A DNA stretch of 64,000 nt from Moniliella sp. 'wahieum' (lineage: Eukaryota; Basidiomycota; Moniliellomycetes; Moniliellales; Moniliellaceae), in contig RSEE01000090.1 of assembly GCA_003971905.1 (NCBI GenBank), positions 224,979 through 288,978 of the forward strand, in the 5' to 3' direction. This document shows positions 1 to 11,489 of the stretch, piece by piece; positions within the stretch are counted from its first letter, which is position 1, and every line of letters begins with the position of its first letter. The notes below the pieces were generated by a model. That model made no database searches. It was given only the letters and a program-made list of their open reading frames with translations, and was not told the DNA's origin. A program made the position numbers and the translations under genes.

Positions 1-36
1 TGGCGACGGGCAGACGCTGCTGTGCTCCACCGCCAG
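1..36 (+). CDS. possible 3' end of an exon running in from the left edge
   Basis: The first 36 bases read without a stop as GDGQTLLCSTA plus a split codon, followed directly by GTACGC, close to the GTACGT donor used by most introns in this window. This would be the end of an internal exon of a plus-strand gene that starts outside the window. I cannot find a convincing acceptor and continuing exon in the very G-rich sequence downstream, and the protein is too short to recognise. It could equally be chance. Confidence 0.2.
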
Positions 37-437
37 GTACGCGGGGGGGGCGGACTGGACTGGGCGGTGGATAGGGCGGGACGCTGGATTGGAGATGCTG
101 ATGCTTACGCTTGCGCCGTGCGCCTGCACGCTGCACGGGGGCGCGTGTGCTGGGCGGGCGCAGGGGGCCCGCGCGGCACGGGGCGGTGAGGGGGGCGGCG
201 TGCCACATGCCGCAGACGCGCGGCGGCAGACTAGGCGTGCAGCCGCAGCGCGTGCACGCGGACGCTGGCAGCCGCCAGTTCGCAGCGCAGCTCGCGGGCG
301 CAGGCGCGGGGCAGGGGGGCAGTGTGGCAACGCGTCATGGGGCGGCGTGCCCAGCGGCTGGCCTAGCTATCCAACACACATGCGAGCCCATGTGCGCATC
401 CACCCATCCCATCCGCCCCATCCGCCTGCCTGCCCCC

Positions 438-3400
438 ATGGCCGGCCCCCGCCCCCGTCGCCGCCACGCTCCCACTCCCCCGGCGCAGCTCGCCCCGCCC
501 CCCACCACCCGCGCCCTCCGTACGTCGCCCCCTCTGCCCCCGTGCCCCTCTCCTGCCGCGGCGCAGCCCGCCCTTGCGCCCACCCGCCTCGCGCCCTGCT
601 CACTCCCCCCCCCCCCCCAGACACGCCCGCCCGCCCCTCCCTCCCCCACCGCCTCCCACAACGCCCGCAGCGTCTCCACCGACCCGCCCCCCCCCCCGCC
701 TCCCCGCCCGCCATGCCCGCCCCCCCGCCCCCGACGACGACCGCCTGCACCCCCCCCGCTCACCCCCGCCCCCGCCGGCGCAACCCGCCGCAACCCGCTC
801 CGCTCCGGCGTCCCTGTCCCCGCCCCTACCCCTGCCTCCGCCTCTGCCTCCGCCTCTGCCTCCGCCTCCCGCTCCCAGCGCGGCACCTCCCGCAGCGCCC
901 GTCCTCCCTCCCACCGCGCCTCCGCCCGTCCCGACCCCAGCAACGACAACGATGACCAATACGGCCCGCTCGACCCCGAAGACGACGAAGTCAAACCTTC
1001 GACCGCGGCGAGGAGCTTGTCAAGCGCCGCTACCGTGAGCGTCAACGCGAGCGCCGCCGCCTCGAGAAGCAGCAGCAGCAGCTTCAACTCCGCCACCAAC
1101 AGCGTCCGCCGGGCCTCACGATGGGCTCCCTTCTCGTGCTAGTATGCCCTCCAAGATGCCGGGTGTCCAGCGCACCAGTGCCTTGAGCGCCGGACTCCCC
1201 GCCGATCCACAGCGCCGTCGCAGCGCTGCCTCCCGCCCGGCAGCATCCTGAGCGATGATCAAACCACCGCCGATCTCCGTGCGCCGAGTGAGTTTGGTAC
1301 CGACGCCTCCGAGTCCGAGCTGGGCGCCCCCGACGATTCAGCCGAGTTGTGGAGCAACCGCGGGCGCCATGCTTGGCGTATCGCTCCGAGCATTGGCCAG
1401 TCACGCTCCCGTACCCAGTCGATGGCGACTGAGGATATCGAGGCCCAAGGCGGCGCGTCTGGCGACTTGTCTTCTTCGCTCGTCGACGAGACGGCGTCCC
1501 TCCTGCCAGTGCTGTACCAGACGTTAGCGTCAGCCAAGATGAGATTCTGATGACGGTGAGGAAGGCGCCGAGGCAGGGTTCGGATGAGGAGAATCCGGAT
1601 GAGGGAGACGAGGACGAGGACGAAGACGAAGACGAGGACGCGGACGATGGCAACGACGTCGAATACACTCTCAAGGACCGCAAGATGCCATTAACATTGA
1701 GCACCCCTTTGGTCTGCCCATTTGGAAGCCGGCGCTGTACAAGAAAAACCGTTCGATCACGCGCAACGCCGAGACAGCGCTGCACAACATGCCGTCTGTG
1801 GCGGCGGAGCGTCATTTGCTGCCGGGCAATCTGCTGTGGACAGTGTTTGTTGGAAGCTGGCTCAGCGCGCTGTGCTTTGTCCTTGGTTGGGGGCTCGAAT
1901 TGGTGCCCGTGGGTGGACAAAAGTATGCACGCGTCGTTCGCGAGCTGGGTACGTACATTTTCTGGCCGTTTGGCAAATACGTGGAAGTGGAGCTCGTTCC
2001 CCATGCTCGTCAGCATGGGAACGCGATCGACTTTGCCCCTGCCTCCAGCCAAGTTGAAGAGAACCTGCCCTCGGACGACCAAACGTACGAGAATGAGTTC
2101 ACTCCCGTCGTTGCCCGCTTCCCTCATGACCACACCCACCAGATCGCATTTAATTCGCGTGTCGTCCGCACCCTCCATCCCAGCTAGAGTCGTCCCGTGC
2201 TGCTTCGCAGCGGTCGTCTCGATCCGGTTCGCCTTCCGCATCTCGTTTGACTGACGCCACCATGCTCCCGCCCCATCGTCGTGGGGAGCCCTCGGAGCAC
2301 ACTCCTCTCACGCAAGGCATGACGTCCGACACCCAGCAGGGATATGGTACAGAAATCGGTCGCACTCTCACCGCCGAGCTCAAGGATTATGGTTACGTGT
2401 ACGATTCGGAAGGTCATGATGTGGGCCTCGCCCACCGATGGGCTGGCAAGTTGGCTTACGGGATTGTGTTTTACTTTTTGCTGGGCCCACTGATGGGGAT
2501 TGTCTGTCTCCTCTGTTGGGGTGGCGTCTTCTCGATCCCAATGGCCAAGCTCACTGGATCCTGCTCAAGAACTTGGCCACCCAACCGCTGGCCCTGCACA
2601 TGCACTCGGCCGAGTACGCAGTTCATATGTTTGGCCCCGGCGGCCAGTTGGCCAATGCGGCGGCTGGCCGTGGAGGGACGTTTGTCGGGGCACGGAGACC
2701 GCGCGGCGCATGCGTCACCCCATGGTTTTGTGCGAAAGATTGTCTCCTCCTCGCCCGAGCGGAACAGCACGATTCTCCTTTGCACGTACCGCGCCGTAGG
2801 GTGGCAGTACTACAAGTACACTGTGGGTGGGGTCAACATCTTGTTTGTCAATACGCTTCCCTTGGTCTTTTTCACCATCTTTGACTTCTTCTTCCTAAGC
2901 CCTTGGCTCACCAAGCACGGCTTTACCACTGGGTTTTGGGGTACCATCTCGAGCCACGGAGTCATCTTTGTTTTGGCCTTGGGCAGTGTGATCCCCTCTC
3001 GTACTTTATTGGTATGGCTGTCGCTTCCATTTCCGCCCAGTCGTCGATCGGTATGGGTGCGGTTATCAACGCAACGTTTGGTTCCATCATTGAGATCATC
3101 CTCTACGGCATCGCCTTGACCCAGGATAAGGCCCGTTTGGTCGAGGGCTCAATCATTGGCTCGATCTTGGCTGGTGTACTGCTGATGCCTGGACTGTCTA
3201 TGGTGTCGGGGGCATCTCGGCGCAAAGAGCAGCGTTTCAATGCCCGCTCGGCCGGCGTGACGAGTACGATGCTGATCATGGCCATCATTGGTATCTTGAC
3301 ACCCACGTTATTCTACACAGATCTATGGCACGTTCCAACTCACCTGCAAGGACTGCCCCGATGGGCCTAACCGGTTCGGGCTGGAATGGCAGCGAAGGGC

Positions 3401-5101
3401 CAGGGGATCCTGACGAATGGCATTGCCGCCGCTGCTTTTACGAGCACATCCCTCCCGACCGTGATGTGTTCTTCCAAACCTCTGTCAAAGGCCTGATTTA
3501 CACATGCACCGTCTTCCTCGTTTTGTCGTACGCGGTGGGACTTTGGTTCTCGCTTCGGACTCATGCGTCTCAAATTTGGCAGAACCCGACTTCCAACATT
3601 GCCCGAGAGAGCCAGGTGCCCACCACGGGTGGGGCCGGGTCTCAGCACCCCGCAGGATTGACGCATGGTTCTCAGCTACCGTCCAGCGCATCGGGAGCGC
3701 CGCAGACCATCACGATCCAACTCGACCCCCAACGCCGAGGGAGCATCTACAAACGCCTCGCTGGGCTCGTACCGCCCCAGTTGGCCAAGTCAGGTTCGCG
3801 TCCTCGGTCAGGAGGGGTGGATGATATGCCTCCGTTGCAGCTCCCGGCTCGTCTTACTGAGGCTGAGTATGCCCGCGCCATGGGTCTTGCCGCTCCCCCC
3901 ACACCATCTTCGTCTACTGCTCCCGCTTCTTCCTCCGCCACCCGACAGCCGGCACGACGGCACGGCCGGCTCCGAGGGACCCGTCCCAACATGGCTCCCA
4001 ACGTACTTCCCGCTCGGGCCCACCGCCCCGGCGTTTCTCCCTCGTCGAGTGCCTCCCTCGGGAGCACCGACCTCGGGCGCACCGTGCCGCGGGCAGAGGC
4101 AGGTGGTCATGCGGAAGGTGGGGTGGTGGTGGGCACGATGGGCCCTCTTGGTCGCGTACGGTGAGTATGTCGGTTCTGCTTGGGTGCACGGTGCTGTATG
4201 CGATTATTGCGGAGGTGTTGGTGGATGTGGTGGATGTGGTGTTGGAAGGAAGTGGGTTGGACGAGAAGTTTTTGGGGATTACCTTATTTGCGCTGGTGCC
4301 CAACACGACCGAGTTTATGAACGCCATGTCGTTTGCCATCAATGGCAACATTGCCCTGTCGATGGAGATTGGCTCGGCGTATGCGCTACAAGTGTGTTTG
4401 ATTCAGATCCCTGCCATGGTCGCCTTTTCAGCATGGTACAATGCTCACTTGGGCGGCGTACCGAGCATGTCGCATGCCTTTACCCTCATCTTCCCCCGCT
4501 GGGACGTGATTGCGATCGTCTTCTCCATCTTCCTGATCACCTACACTTACATTGAATCCAGGAGCAACTACCATCGTGGCTCGTACGTCTTATTTTGCTT
4601 GCCTTCCCCTTCGTTTTTTCGTTTCTTTGGTTGCTTGTTTCTTTTGGGCCTGGGACATCCCCCTCACTAACTTTCCGCGTCTCCTCTCTCCTCTCTCCTC
4701 TTTCATCTCTCGTATCTCATTGCTTCTACCTCCCAGCATCCTCTTCTTCTCCTACTGCGTCTTGGTCGCCGGCTTCTTTTTTGCGCCCGACCCGAGCCAG
4801 TGGGACGGAGACGACTTGATCGGCATCCCATCCGCGGGCTACGGCACAGGCACATCCATCCCAGCCAGCTCGTTGGCTACCCCGCTCACCCTCGGCCTCG
4901 GCGACTCAGTGCACCACTACGCCTTAGCCAGCGCCGGGCGATTTGGCGCAGCGCCACTGCCCCTGGCCCACACCGCCGTCGCCGCCGCCTTCCAACGCCT
5001 CCATCGCAGCTCTCAGCGGCCTCACGCACTACGCCTCCCCGCCCGCGTGGGGCGTGACCCGCTGGGCGCAGGCGGTCTGGGGCAGTCTGTGGACACGGTA
5101 G
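438..5101 (+). CDS. VNX1: VNX1-like vacuolar monovalent cation/H+ exchanger (CaCA superfamily)
   Basis: Integral membrane exchanger. Yeast Vnx1 moves Na+ or K+ into the vacuole against H+, and the family also contains Ca2+/H+ exchangers. The N-terminus is Pro/Ser-rich with an Ala-Ser repeat (about 830-880), then a basic segment with RRYRERQRERRRLEKQ, then HPFGLPIWKPALYKK (about 1700-1745) and LLPGNLLWT before the first membrane span. The two exchanger repeats are visible as NATFGSIIEIILYG (about 3070-3115) and PNTTEFMNAMSFAINGNIAL (about 4300-4360). Between them are GWQYYKYTVGGVNI and the Cys-containing loop with CRRCFYEHIPP. One intron, 4583-4736 (GTACGT..AG), splits the codon after NYHRG; the last exon holds a membrane span and ends in AVWGSLWTR. 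The frame breaks at least nine times (for example near 998, 1686, 2187, 2554, 2995, 3390 and 4985), each repairable by one base. Start 438 is the first ATG in frame with the Pro-rich part and is uncertain. Confidence 0.82.
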
Positions 5102-6112
5102 GGTAGGCTACTGTACTTACCTTGTCCTGCCCTTGCCCTTGTCCTCGTCCCGCTCGCGCATGGCGGATCCCATGTCGTTGAGGCCCGAGAGAAGGCACCT
5201 ACCTTCTCTCTTGTCCATGTGCCCGAGAGATATGTCTCAAAGGGTGCTAAGCTTATGTGGCCTGCTATGGATCGACCGTCCCCTTCCCCTTCCCCTCTCC
5301 CTCCTCTCCTCCCCATGTTTCCCTCCTCATTTTTTCCCTCTCCATTTTTCCCCTTCCATTTTTCCCTCCCCTTTCCCATTATTGTCTTCTGTTGGGTTTC
5401 TTTCGTCTTCCCCCCTATCTCTACCTCTACCTCGTTTTGTCTCCCCTTCTTCGCCCCCGCTTGTGGGTGGGCGGGGGGGAGCTCATCTGCACCTCTCCCA
5501 TAGGAACGCATTCTTACCTATTCACCCTTTATTCACCCTTTTTTGTCTGTGTGGGGACTCAGTACTCACGACTCACGTGTACAATAGTGAGGCCACCAGT
5601 GAGGGCTGCGCCGACAGTGGGTACCGAGGGGGAATCTTATCTTCGCTCAGGAGAATGGACCATTCACCCATTCACCTTTCGCCATGCAACAGCACCGCTT
5701 CACGCTATGTTTTACTGATCCAGGGAATGGTAGGGCAGCTTGCCGCCCACGGGGCGGGCAGGACATGGTTCAGTCTCGTCATCCACGGGGGGACGTTGTC
5801 TAGTCTGCATTTCTACGTTGTGTAATCTCTCGGGGCACGCGCTCAGCGGCCTGAACCAGTCTGGTCGGGCCAGCGATCAAGCTTCGATCAAGCCGGATCG
5901 CCCCCTCCCCCGCCCCGCCTACGTGCAGTCGGCTGTTTGCTGGAAATGTGCAAAACCGGAAATGTGCACACCACATGCTAGGAATGAAGATGATCCATGA
6001 GCCTCCGGTGGCTGGAGCAATCCCAAACGGCCGAGGCCGGACAAACAGGGAGGATAGGAAGGATAGCCGATGACCTCATCGTTCCGCTGGCACGCGCCCT
6101 TACTTCGTTGCG
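5102..6112. other. intergenic region between convergent VNX1 and PGC1 genes
   Basis: Strongly pyrimidine-biased (CCCTTCC and TTTTCCCTCC runs at about 5280-5460), then mixed sequence containing the word ACTCAGTACTCACGACTCACG at about 5558-5580. No ORF here looks like a protein of a known family, and no tRNA is visible. Confidence 0.6.
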
Positions 6113-7665
6113 CTACGTCTGGTGCGTAGCGTATGTAGCTTGGTTCGTACTGGAACCCGAGGCGAGCAGGGCAGTTTGAGCGGGCGTCAGAGCATAGGGC
6201 TGTTTGGCGCGTGCCTCCATCAAGCCCAATCGGGTAGTCTGGACCGAATACAGCGTCCAGGGGTAGTACCTCCACCGGGTCCAAGGCCACCCCGAGGGGA
6301 GGTACTTGGGCACGGTGGCGCGCGTGTCGCGCAGCAAGTCGGTTCGCACTTGCTGGAACAGAGCCGGTTTGTCCGTCAAGACCGCGTCCAAGCCCCACAG
6401 CGCCGACTGCACCATCTCATCCGCCAAATTCACTGTCCAGACCGTACCATCTTCCCGGCCGCCTTGGCCTCGCGGAAGAACAGGGTGCCCTCGGCGGTGA
6501 GGAGCGAATCAAAGTGCATGCTAAACCCAGCCACATATGGCCAAAAGTACTGCCGTGCCAAGGCGGGACTGCCACCAATGTGAACGCGGGTGAGTTCGGG
6601 GACATACTGCATTGCATACGGCAAAAATTTGGGGTGCCACAAGCCCAGCAGGATGCGCGGCGCCAAGTCGGTTTGCCATGCCGGGTACTGGCGCACCAAG
6701 CGCGCCATCAGACGAAACAGTCGTTCCGGATCGTTTTCAGGCTTGATGTCAATGTTGGCCTTGACGTGACGGTAGGCCGGGCGCATCATCAGTTCGCACA
6801 GTTGCTCAAACCGAGGGATTTGCTGCGCGGGCACTTCCAGCGTTCGCACATGTTCCACCCCGCCGTACCAATTTTGGTCCTGGATCATGCCCTTGCCATC
6901 GGTCGTGCGCTCCAGCGCAGGGTCATGGAAGATGAGAATCACATCGTCTTGCGTGATGTGCACATCTGCCAAAAGAACACAGGAAGCGAAGGGGGAGAAT
7001 AGGGGAGAAGGGGGGGTTAGCGTGTTGTTCATTCATTGGTAGGGACAAGAGAGGAAAGAACCACAATCACAACCAAACCCAACCCAAAACCCAAAAACAG
7101 AAGAGAGGCAGAGAGAGGAAAACAACGTACCAGTCTCAATCCCCTCCGAACCATCTTGGATTGCGCGCTCAAAAGACGGAAGTGTGTTCTCTGGGAAAAC
7201 ACCCGATGCGCCACGATGCCCCCAACACTCGGGCAGGGGGAAAGGCAAGCCAGGATGCCCATGCGACAGCGCGTTCTTGTTCGGTGGAGCCTCGACAGTC
7301 CCCTTCTTCTCCGTAGGGGCTGATGTAACCTGAGCGGGGGGAGGGCGCGTGGTGGGCTGTTTGCCCGGCAGCCCCGACGTTGCATCGACGACCGTGTCCA
7401 AAATGCGGGGCAGCAGGGCCAGGAGCCAAGTTGGACCCAGCCATCTGGCCTCCTCGGCAGACAGGGCGGGGAACGAAGCGCTTGCAAAAGAGGGCGAGGT
7501 GGTGGAGGGAAGTGGCGAGGGGCAAAAGGAAGATGTTGAAAAAGACGGGCAGATGGAGCGCGAACCAGCACAGGACCAACGACACCAGTACCTGCACCCT
7601 TCGACTGGCGGGCGCACTGGGTAGGCCCGCGGTGGGGCGGCACTGATGCTGCTGTGGAGAGTCAT
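6113..7665 (-). CDS. PGC1: glycerophosphodiester phosphodiesterase-domain protein, Pgc1-like
   Basis: The GDPD domain cleaves phosphodiesters of glycerophospholipids. The closest match I recognise is yeast Pgc1, a phospholipase C that degrades phosphatidylglycerol at lipid droplets and mitochondria. The metal and active-site signature is clear: GHRGASGVFPENTLPSFERA, then ETD split across the intron, HITQDDVILIFHDPALERT, NIDIKPEN, GLWHPKFLPYAMQYVPE, and after a frameshift VWTVNLADEM followed by a DAVLTDKP motif. A hydrophobic segment near the N-terminus (VLVSLVLCWFALHLPVFF, about 7530-7590) may anchor it in a membrane. Intron 6966-7130 (GTACGT..GCAG) splits the Asp codon of ETD. Frameshifts lie in the N-terminal part and near 6446, where an in-frame TGA interrupts the VWTVN strand. 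Start at 7665 joins MTLHSSIS to the hydrophobic segment after one indel. Which phospholipid it cleaves is inference. Confidence 0.8.
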
Positions 7666-8206
7666 CGCAGCGGCACAGTGGGGTCAGCAGAGGCGAGCGT
7701 GGAAGGTATCAGGGACGTGTGCTGGTGATGGTGGTGGTGGGGGCGGTGGTGGGGGCGGCGGTGGGGACTTGGCCAGCGAGAAGACAACCGAGCCGCGAAC
7801 GTCGAACAACGCGGCAGGGACTCGCTTTTGTTGTCGATCATATCCAGACACGGTCTGGCCTATCTGGCCTACATAAGGCCACAGGGGGAGTCACTTGGTC
7901 ACGAGTCACTGGTGAGTCGCGTCACGCGTCACCAGGTCACCGGGCGTCGAGTGATAGTCTTGATAATCGATAAAAACCGGGACAACCGGCCTAACCGGTC
8001 GATGGTACCAGCAGCAACTAATCGAGTACTAATCGACTAACCGTTGCTAGCGATGTGTCGAAGGCCAACGGCTGATCCGTCCTTTCCCCGCCCCACTGTG
8101 ACGAGATTTGCGATGAACAAGATGGCGACCCATCGGCCCACCCGCCTTTGGCATTGTTTCTTCTCCACATGGGCAAATCCTTGTTTGACAATTAAGGGCT
8201 AGCGGG
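7666..8206. other. intergenic, shared upstream region of PGC1 and the small ORF
   Basis: Begins with GGTGGTGG-type low complexity (about 7725-7765), then short direct words GTCACGAGTCACTGGTGAG and GTCACGCGTCACCAGGTCACC at about 7892-7942, followed by CCGGTC/GACCGG palindromes. These resemble the intergenic word families elsewhere in the window. No gene is visible. Confidence 0.5.
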
Positions 8207-8214
8207 TATATATA
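8207..8214 (+). promoter_or_regulatory. TATA box upstream of the small ORF at 8273
   Basis: TATATATA in a locally AT-rich patch, 59 bp before the ATG at 8273. Few genes in this GC-rich window have so clean a TATA element. Inferred from sequence and spacing only. Confidence 0.45.
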
Positions 8215-8272
8215 GTTGTTCAATTTTGAACTTGCAGCCTGTCGGTCTCAGTAGTAGTCACTCCCAGCACAA

Positions 8273-8386
8273 ATGTCTGGTGTCTATTGTGTTCGCGAGG
8301 AGGGTGCCCAGAAGCCCTGCAATCAGGTCTACCAACCTCACTCAATGAATCCTTGGTATTGCGGGCCTAACAGCATTGAGATTTGA
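8273..8386 (+). CDS. small ORF of 37 codons, Cys-containing, unknown
   Basis: An uninterrupted ORF starting MSGVYCVREEGAQKPC and ending PWYCGPNSIEI before TGA. It has three cysteines and no signal peptide, and I do not recognise a family. A TATA box lies 59 bp upstream and a CT/AG-rich leader with CAGTAGTAGTCACTCCCAGCACAA precedes the ATG. It sits in the gap between PGC1 and the 3' end of EGT1. It could be a real small protein, the first exon of a longer gene, or chance. Confidence 0.3.
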   Translation: MSGVYCVREEGAQKPCNQVYQPHSMNPWYCGPNSIEI

Positions 8387-8511
8387 GAGCCAATCTCCAT
8401 CGCTAGTCACTTGTTTTGCGAGTTATTATTTGTTTGCCCTTGCGAGATCGGTGCTCAGTGCGGCCTTACGATGTAACATGCGGGGCCAACTCCTCTGGCA
8501 CGTGGCATCCT

Positions 8512-11489
8512 TTATTCGGCGTCAAACGCAACCCGTGCGCCTGCAAACACATAAGGGTAGGGCGTCTGGTACCAGTTCACCACCGACTCGCGCGAAGCAA
8601 TTCCCTGTCGTGGCCCAAGACGCGCCGAGGACGACCGAGTGTTGGCCATCGAAAAAGTCCGACGAGTAGCCTGGGTAGAGCTTACTCGCCACAAACCCTT
8701 TCGGCGCAGCCAGCGGAGTCGACGTCCATTCCCACACCCCTCATTGTGCCCCGGGATCATCTGGCCGTCCGTGTCGAGCAGGGCAACGGTGGCGGGAACG
8801 GGATGCCAGTTGCGCAGCCCTACGTTCGTCCCTGGCCGATCGGTACGGTAGTTGGGATGAGAGAGAAAGATACGGAGCTCGGCTTGGGTCGGTAAACGTC
8901 CCCCTTGCGCCTTGGCATACGCCGCCAAGTCTTGTCCCGAAGCTTGGACCGGCCACAACTCAGCCACCGACATTGCAACAGGTCCATACACCGTTTTCAC
9001 CCCATACCGTTCGGCCATTGACCCCATCCCTTGCTTCTCCCCCATCTCGACCCACGAAGCGGGCACCGCCACCGTTTCCCCTGCCTTCTTGAGCTGGTCC
9101 AGGTAGGATGCATATTCACCGTTTGTAATGGGACCCGCGCGCACCGCAAATGGCTTGACCAGCACCACGTTGGCAGGCGACTCAATGTCCCATCCAAATT
9201 CAGGATGGTCCAGCATCTCGTTCCATCTCTCGACTTCCTCGCCGCGCGGGCCCGGGGGAAGCGCATGGTCGAAATCCTCGGCTTCCAAGTCGTTGTGGCC
9301 TAGCACCTTGCCCGCCCGGGAAATGGATCAAGCCATGACGAGCCTTCTGCCCCCCCTGGGCTTGGTCTGAGCGAGTCCACTTCCTCTGCAAGCTGGCCCA
9401 GTCTGGAACGGTGAAGGAGGGAGGCGGGAGCGTGAGGGGGGATTGGGCCAACATGTACAAGAGCGTCTCCATGTGAAGCGCAATGTGTTCAAACACTTGC
9501 CACAATCCACGTGCTTGTCGACGATTCAGCGAGCGCGTGCCAGCCGCCACCTCGGCGTAGAGCGCCCGCACACGCTCTTGCACTTGCCGCTCGTACGCTG
9601 CCACGTCCTGGACCAATGGCCACTCGTCTGTGCTCAGTGGCACATCACTGTGGCTGTGCGTCACCTCGCCCGTCTCCATCGAAGGGTCGATGCCACGCTC
9701 AAAGAGGTTGCCGTACTCCGGGTTCAGTTGCCGCTCGCCATACATGCGAGCAATAAAGATGTCGACAAAGGCAGGGATGTGCCGGCGTAGAAGAGAGGAA
9801 TGTGGCGCAAATCGATCGGTTTGATGTGCATCAGGGTGGGAGAGACCATGGCGAAAGCGACCGTATCCCATGCCTTCCACATCCCATCCCACTCTGCTAG
9901 CGATGGGATTCCGCGATTGACCGGACCCCAACGTGACACCCCGTACCCGCACCGTTCTGGGCCATCGTCATCGTGGGCGCCACCCGCTGCGAGCCGGTAG
10001 AGCCAAACCAAAAGGAGGTTTTTCCACCAACCATAGATCGTACCGATCCCCTCGTCCGCCCACGCTTGCACCACGCGCAGGCCAGCACCATCAACATCTC
10101 ATGCGCCTCGCGGGACAGTACTTGATACTCTGTTCCACAAACACACCAGTTCGCCTTGTCAAAGTGGACCGTCGTGCTGCCTCCTGTGGTGGCAGGCAGC
10201 GTCACGTCCTGATCCAGGAGGAGCGGTAGTAGGCCTCGTGACGCCCAAGCGGCACATTGTACCGTCCTATGTACTCAAATGTACTGGGGTCGAGGTGCGA
10301 GGTGCCGTGCGAGGCAGTGTGCAAGAGGTGCTGCGCATGCACTAGCCCATTCCTGAGAAACTTGGCCGTCACGCCCGCCCGATCATTGTAGGCGCGAGTC
10401 ACCAAGCTTGCTTCGTTCCGTCGGTCCATCCCGATCAACAACACATCCTGCTCGCATCGACTCTTGCTGCATCCGGCGCAGCATTGCCGTCGCCTCGGCC
10501 CGGTCCAGATTGCCAATCGAGCTACCGAGCCAGAGAATCGCGCCGGCCTTCGGACGAGGCAGAGAAAGGTCCTTGAGCCCTCCAGAACGAATGAACTCTA
10601 AGCCTGTGGGTGGGGAAAAAGACAGACATTGCAAAAAGGTTAGTAGGTAGGTAGTCAGAACACGCGCCCGTTTGTAATGGGACCGAGAGGACGGGGAAGA
10701 AGAACATACCTTGGTCATATGTTGCCCATAGTCCACCGAGACCAACCGTTTGGCCGCCCACCGTCGCGGGTCCATCCACCTCCGCAACTGACTGAGCCTT
10801 ATGCAACGCCGACAAGGTTCGCACCAACTCGGCTCGGTCCAGGTCCAGAGCATGATACGTGATGGAAGGTGGCGTGCCTTGGTACGCGATGCGGTCCTCA
10901 ACTTGGGAGCAACCGCACTCAGTGCTTGGATCAAATGCCCCGTCTTGCGCAGCGACCCTGCCCCCAGTTCCAACATGGACCGGCGCGACGGGCACGCTGG
11001 TGTGCGGGCGGAAGAGCCGAGGGACAGACTGGCTTCGGTAGGGGGCCCACGAGCTGATGAGCAATTTCCTTGCTGTGCTTGGCCAAGATGCTAAGCTCGG
11101 GGGAACAGGTACTGCACCAACGGGATGGAACGTCAGCTTGGCGTGCGCATGCATCGCGCGACACAAAAGCCAACGGGACAGATCGCAACGCAGCAACAAC
11201 AACAACAACGTACATAGTCATCTTCCTTGATCAGCTCATCGTAGATGGTAAGGCCGCGTTGGTCGTAGAGGAGAACAGTGGGAAGGGTCTTGGTGTAGGC
11301 GTAGGCGGCGTCGGCGGGCGTGGTGCCTGGAACGATGCGATGGGTGCTGGTGAGGCCGGCGACAATGGCACGGACTAGGTGGGCGTCCATGTCATGGTGC
11401 TGGTTGTACAGAGCGGTGATGGGCACCGTGGACGCGGCAGGAGCGGGCGTGAAGGCGGTCGGGACGGCGGGCGTGGCGATGGGAGGCAT
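8512..11489 (-). CDS. EGT1: ergothioneine biosynthesis protein Egt1 (methyltransferase plus sulfoxide synthase fusion)
   Basis: Bifunctional fungal enzyme: trimethylates histidine to hercynine with SAM, then joins hercynine and cysteine using O2 and iron. Three parts follow in order. The EgtD-like methyltransferase shows LLYDQRGLTIYDEL, LELGAGSLRKT and LWLGSSIGNLDRAEA, with YDLWLVEKP near its end. The DinB-like iron domain shows KPIDLRHIPLFYAGH and EHIALHMETLLYML, which carry the expected H and HxxxH ligands. The FGE-sulfatase-like domain shows FGWDIESPANVV, GGRLPTQAELRIFL, VWEWTSTPL, LGASWAT and NWYQTPYPYVFAGARV. Introns: 11112-11213 (GTACGT) and 10604-10709 (GTATGT). Several one-base frameshifts occur (near 11100, 9780, 9330 and 8720). 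Start 11489 (MPPIATPAVP) is the first ATG close to the conserved part; an in-frame ATG at 11687 would add a low-complexity extension. The family assignment is certain; exact boundaries are less so. Confidence 0.92.

Noticed and set aside
335..1099. 254-codon minus-strand ORF opposite the start of the VNX1-like gene
   Set aside because: Gly/Ala/Glu repeats are the antisense of a Pro/Ser-rich coding strand; it is a composition shadow.
438..5101. Programmed ribosomal frameshifting as the cause of frame breaks
   Set aside because: Breaks occur at unrelated short runs in every gene, many per gene, with no slippery-site or structure rule.
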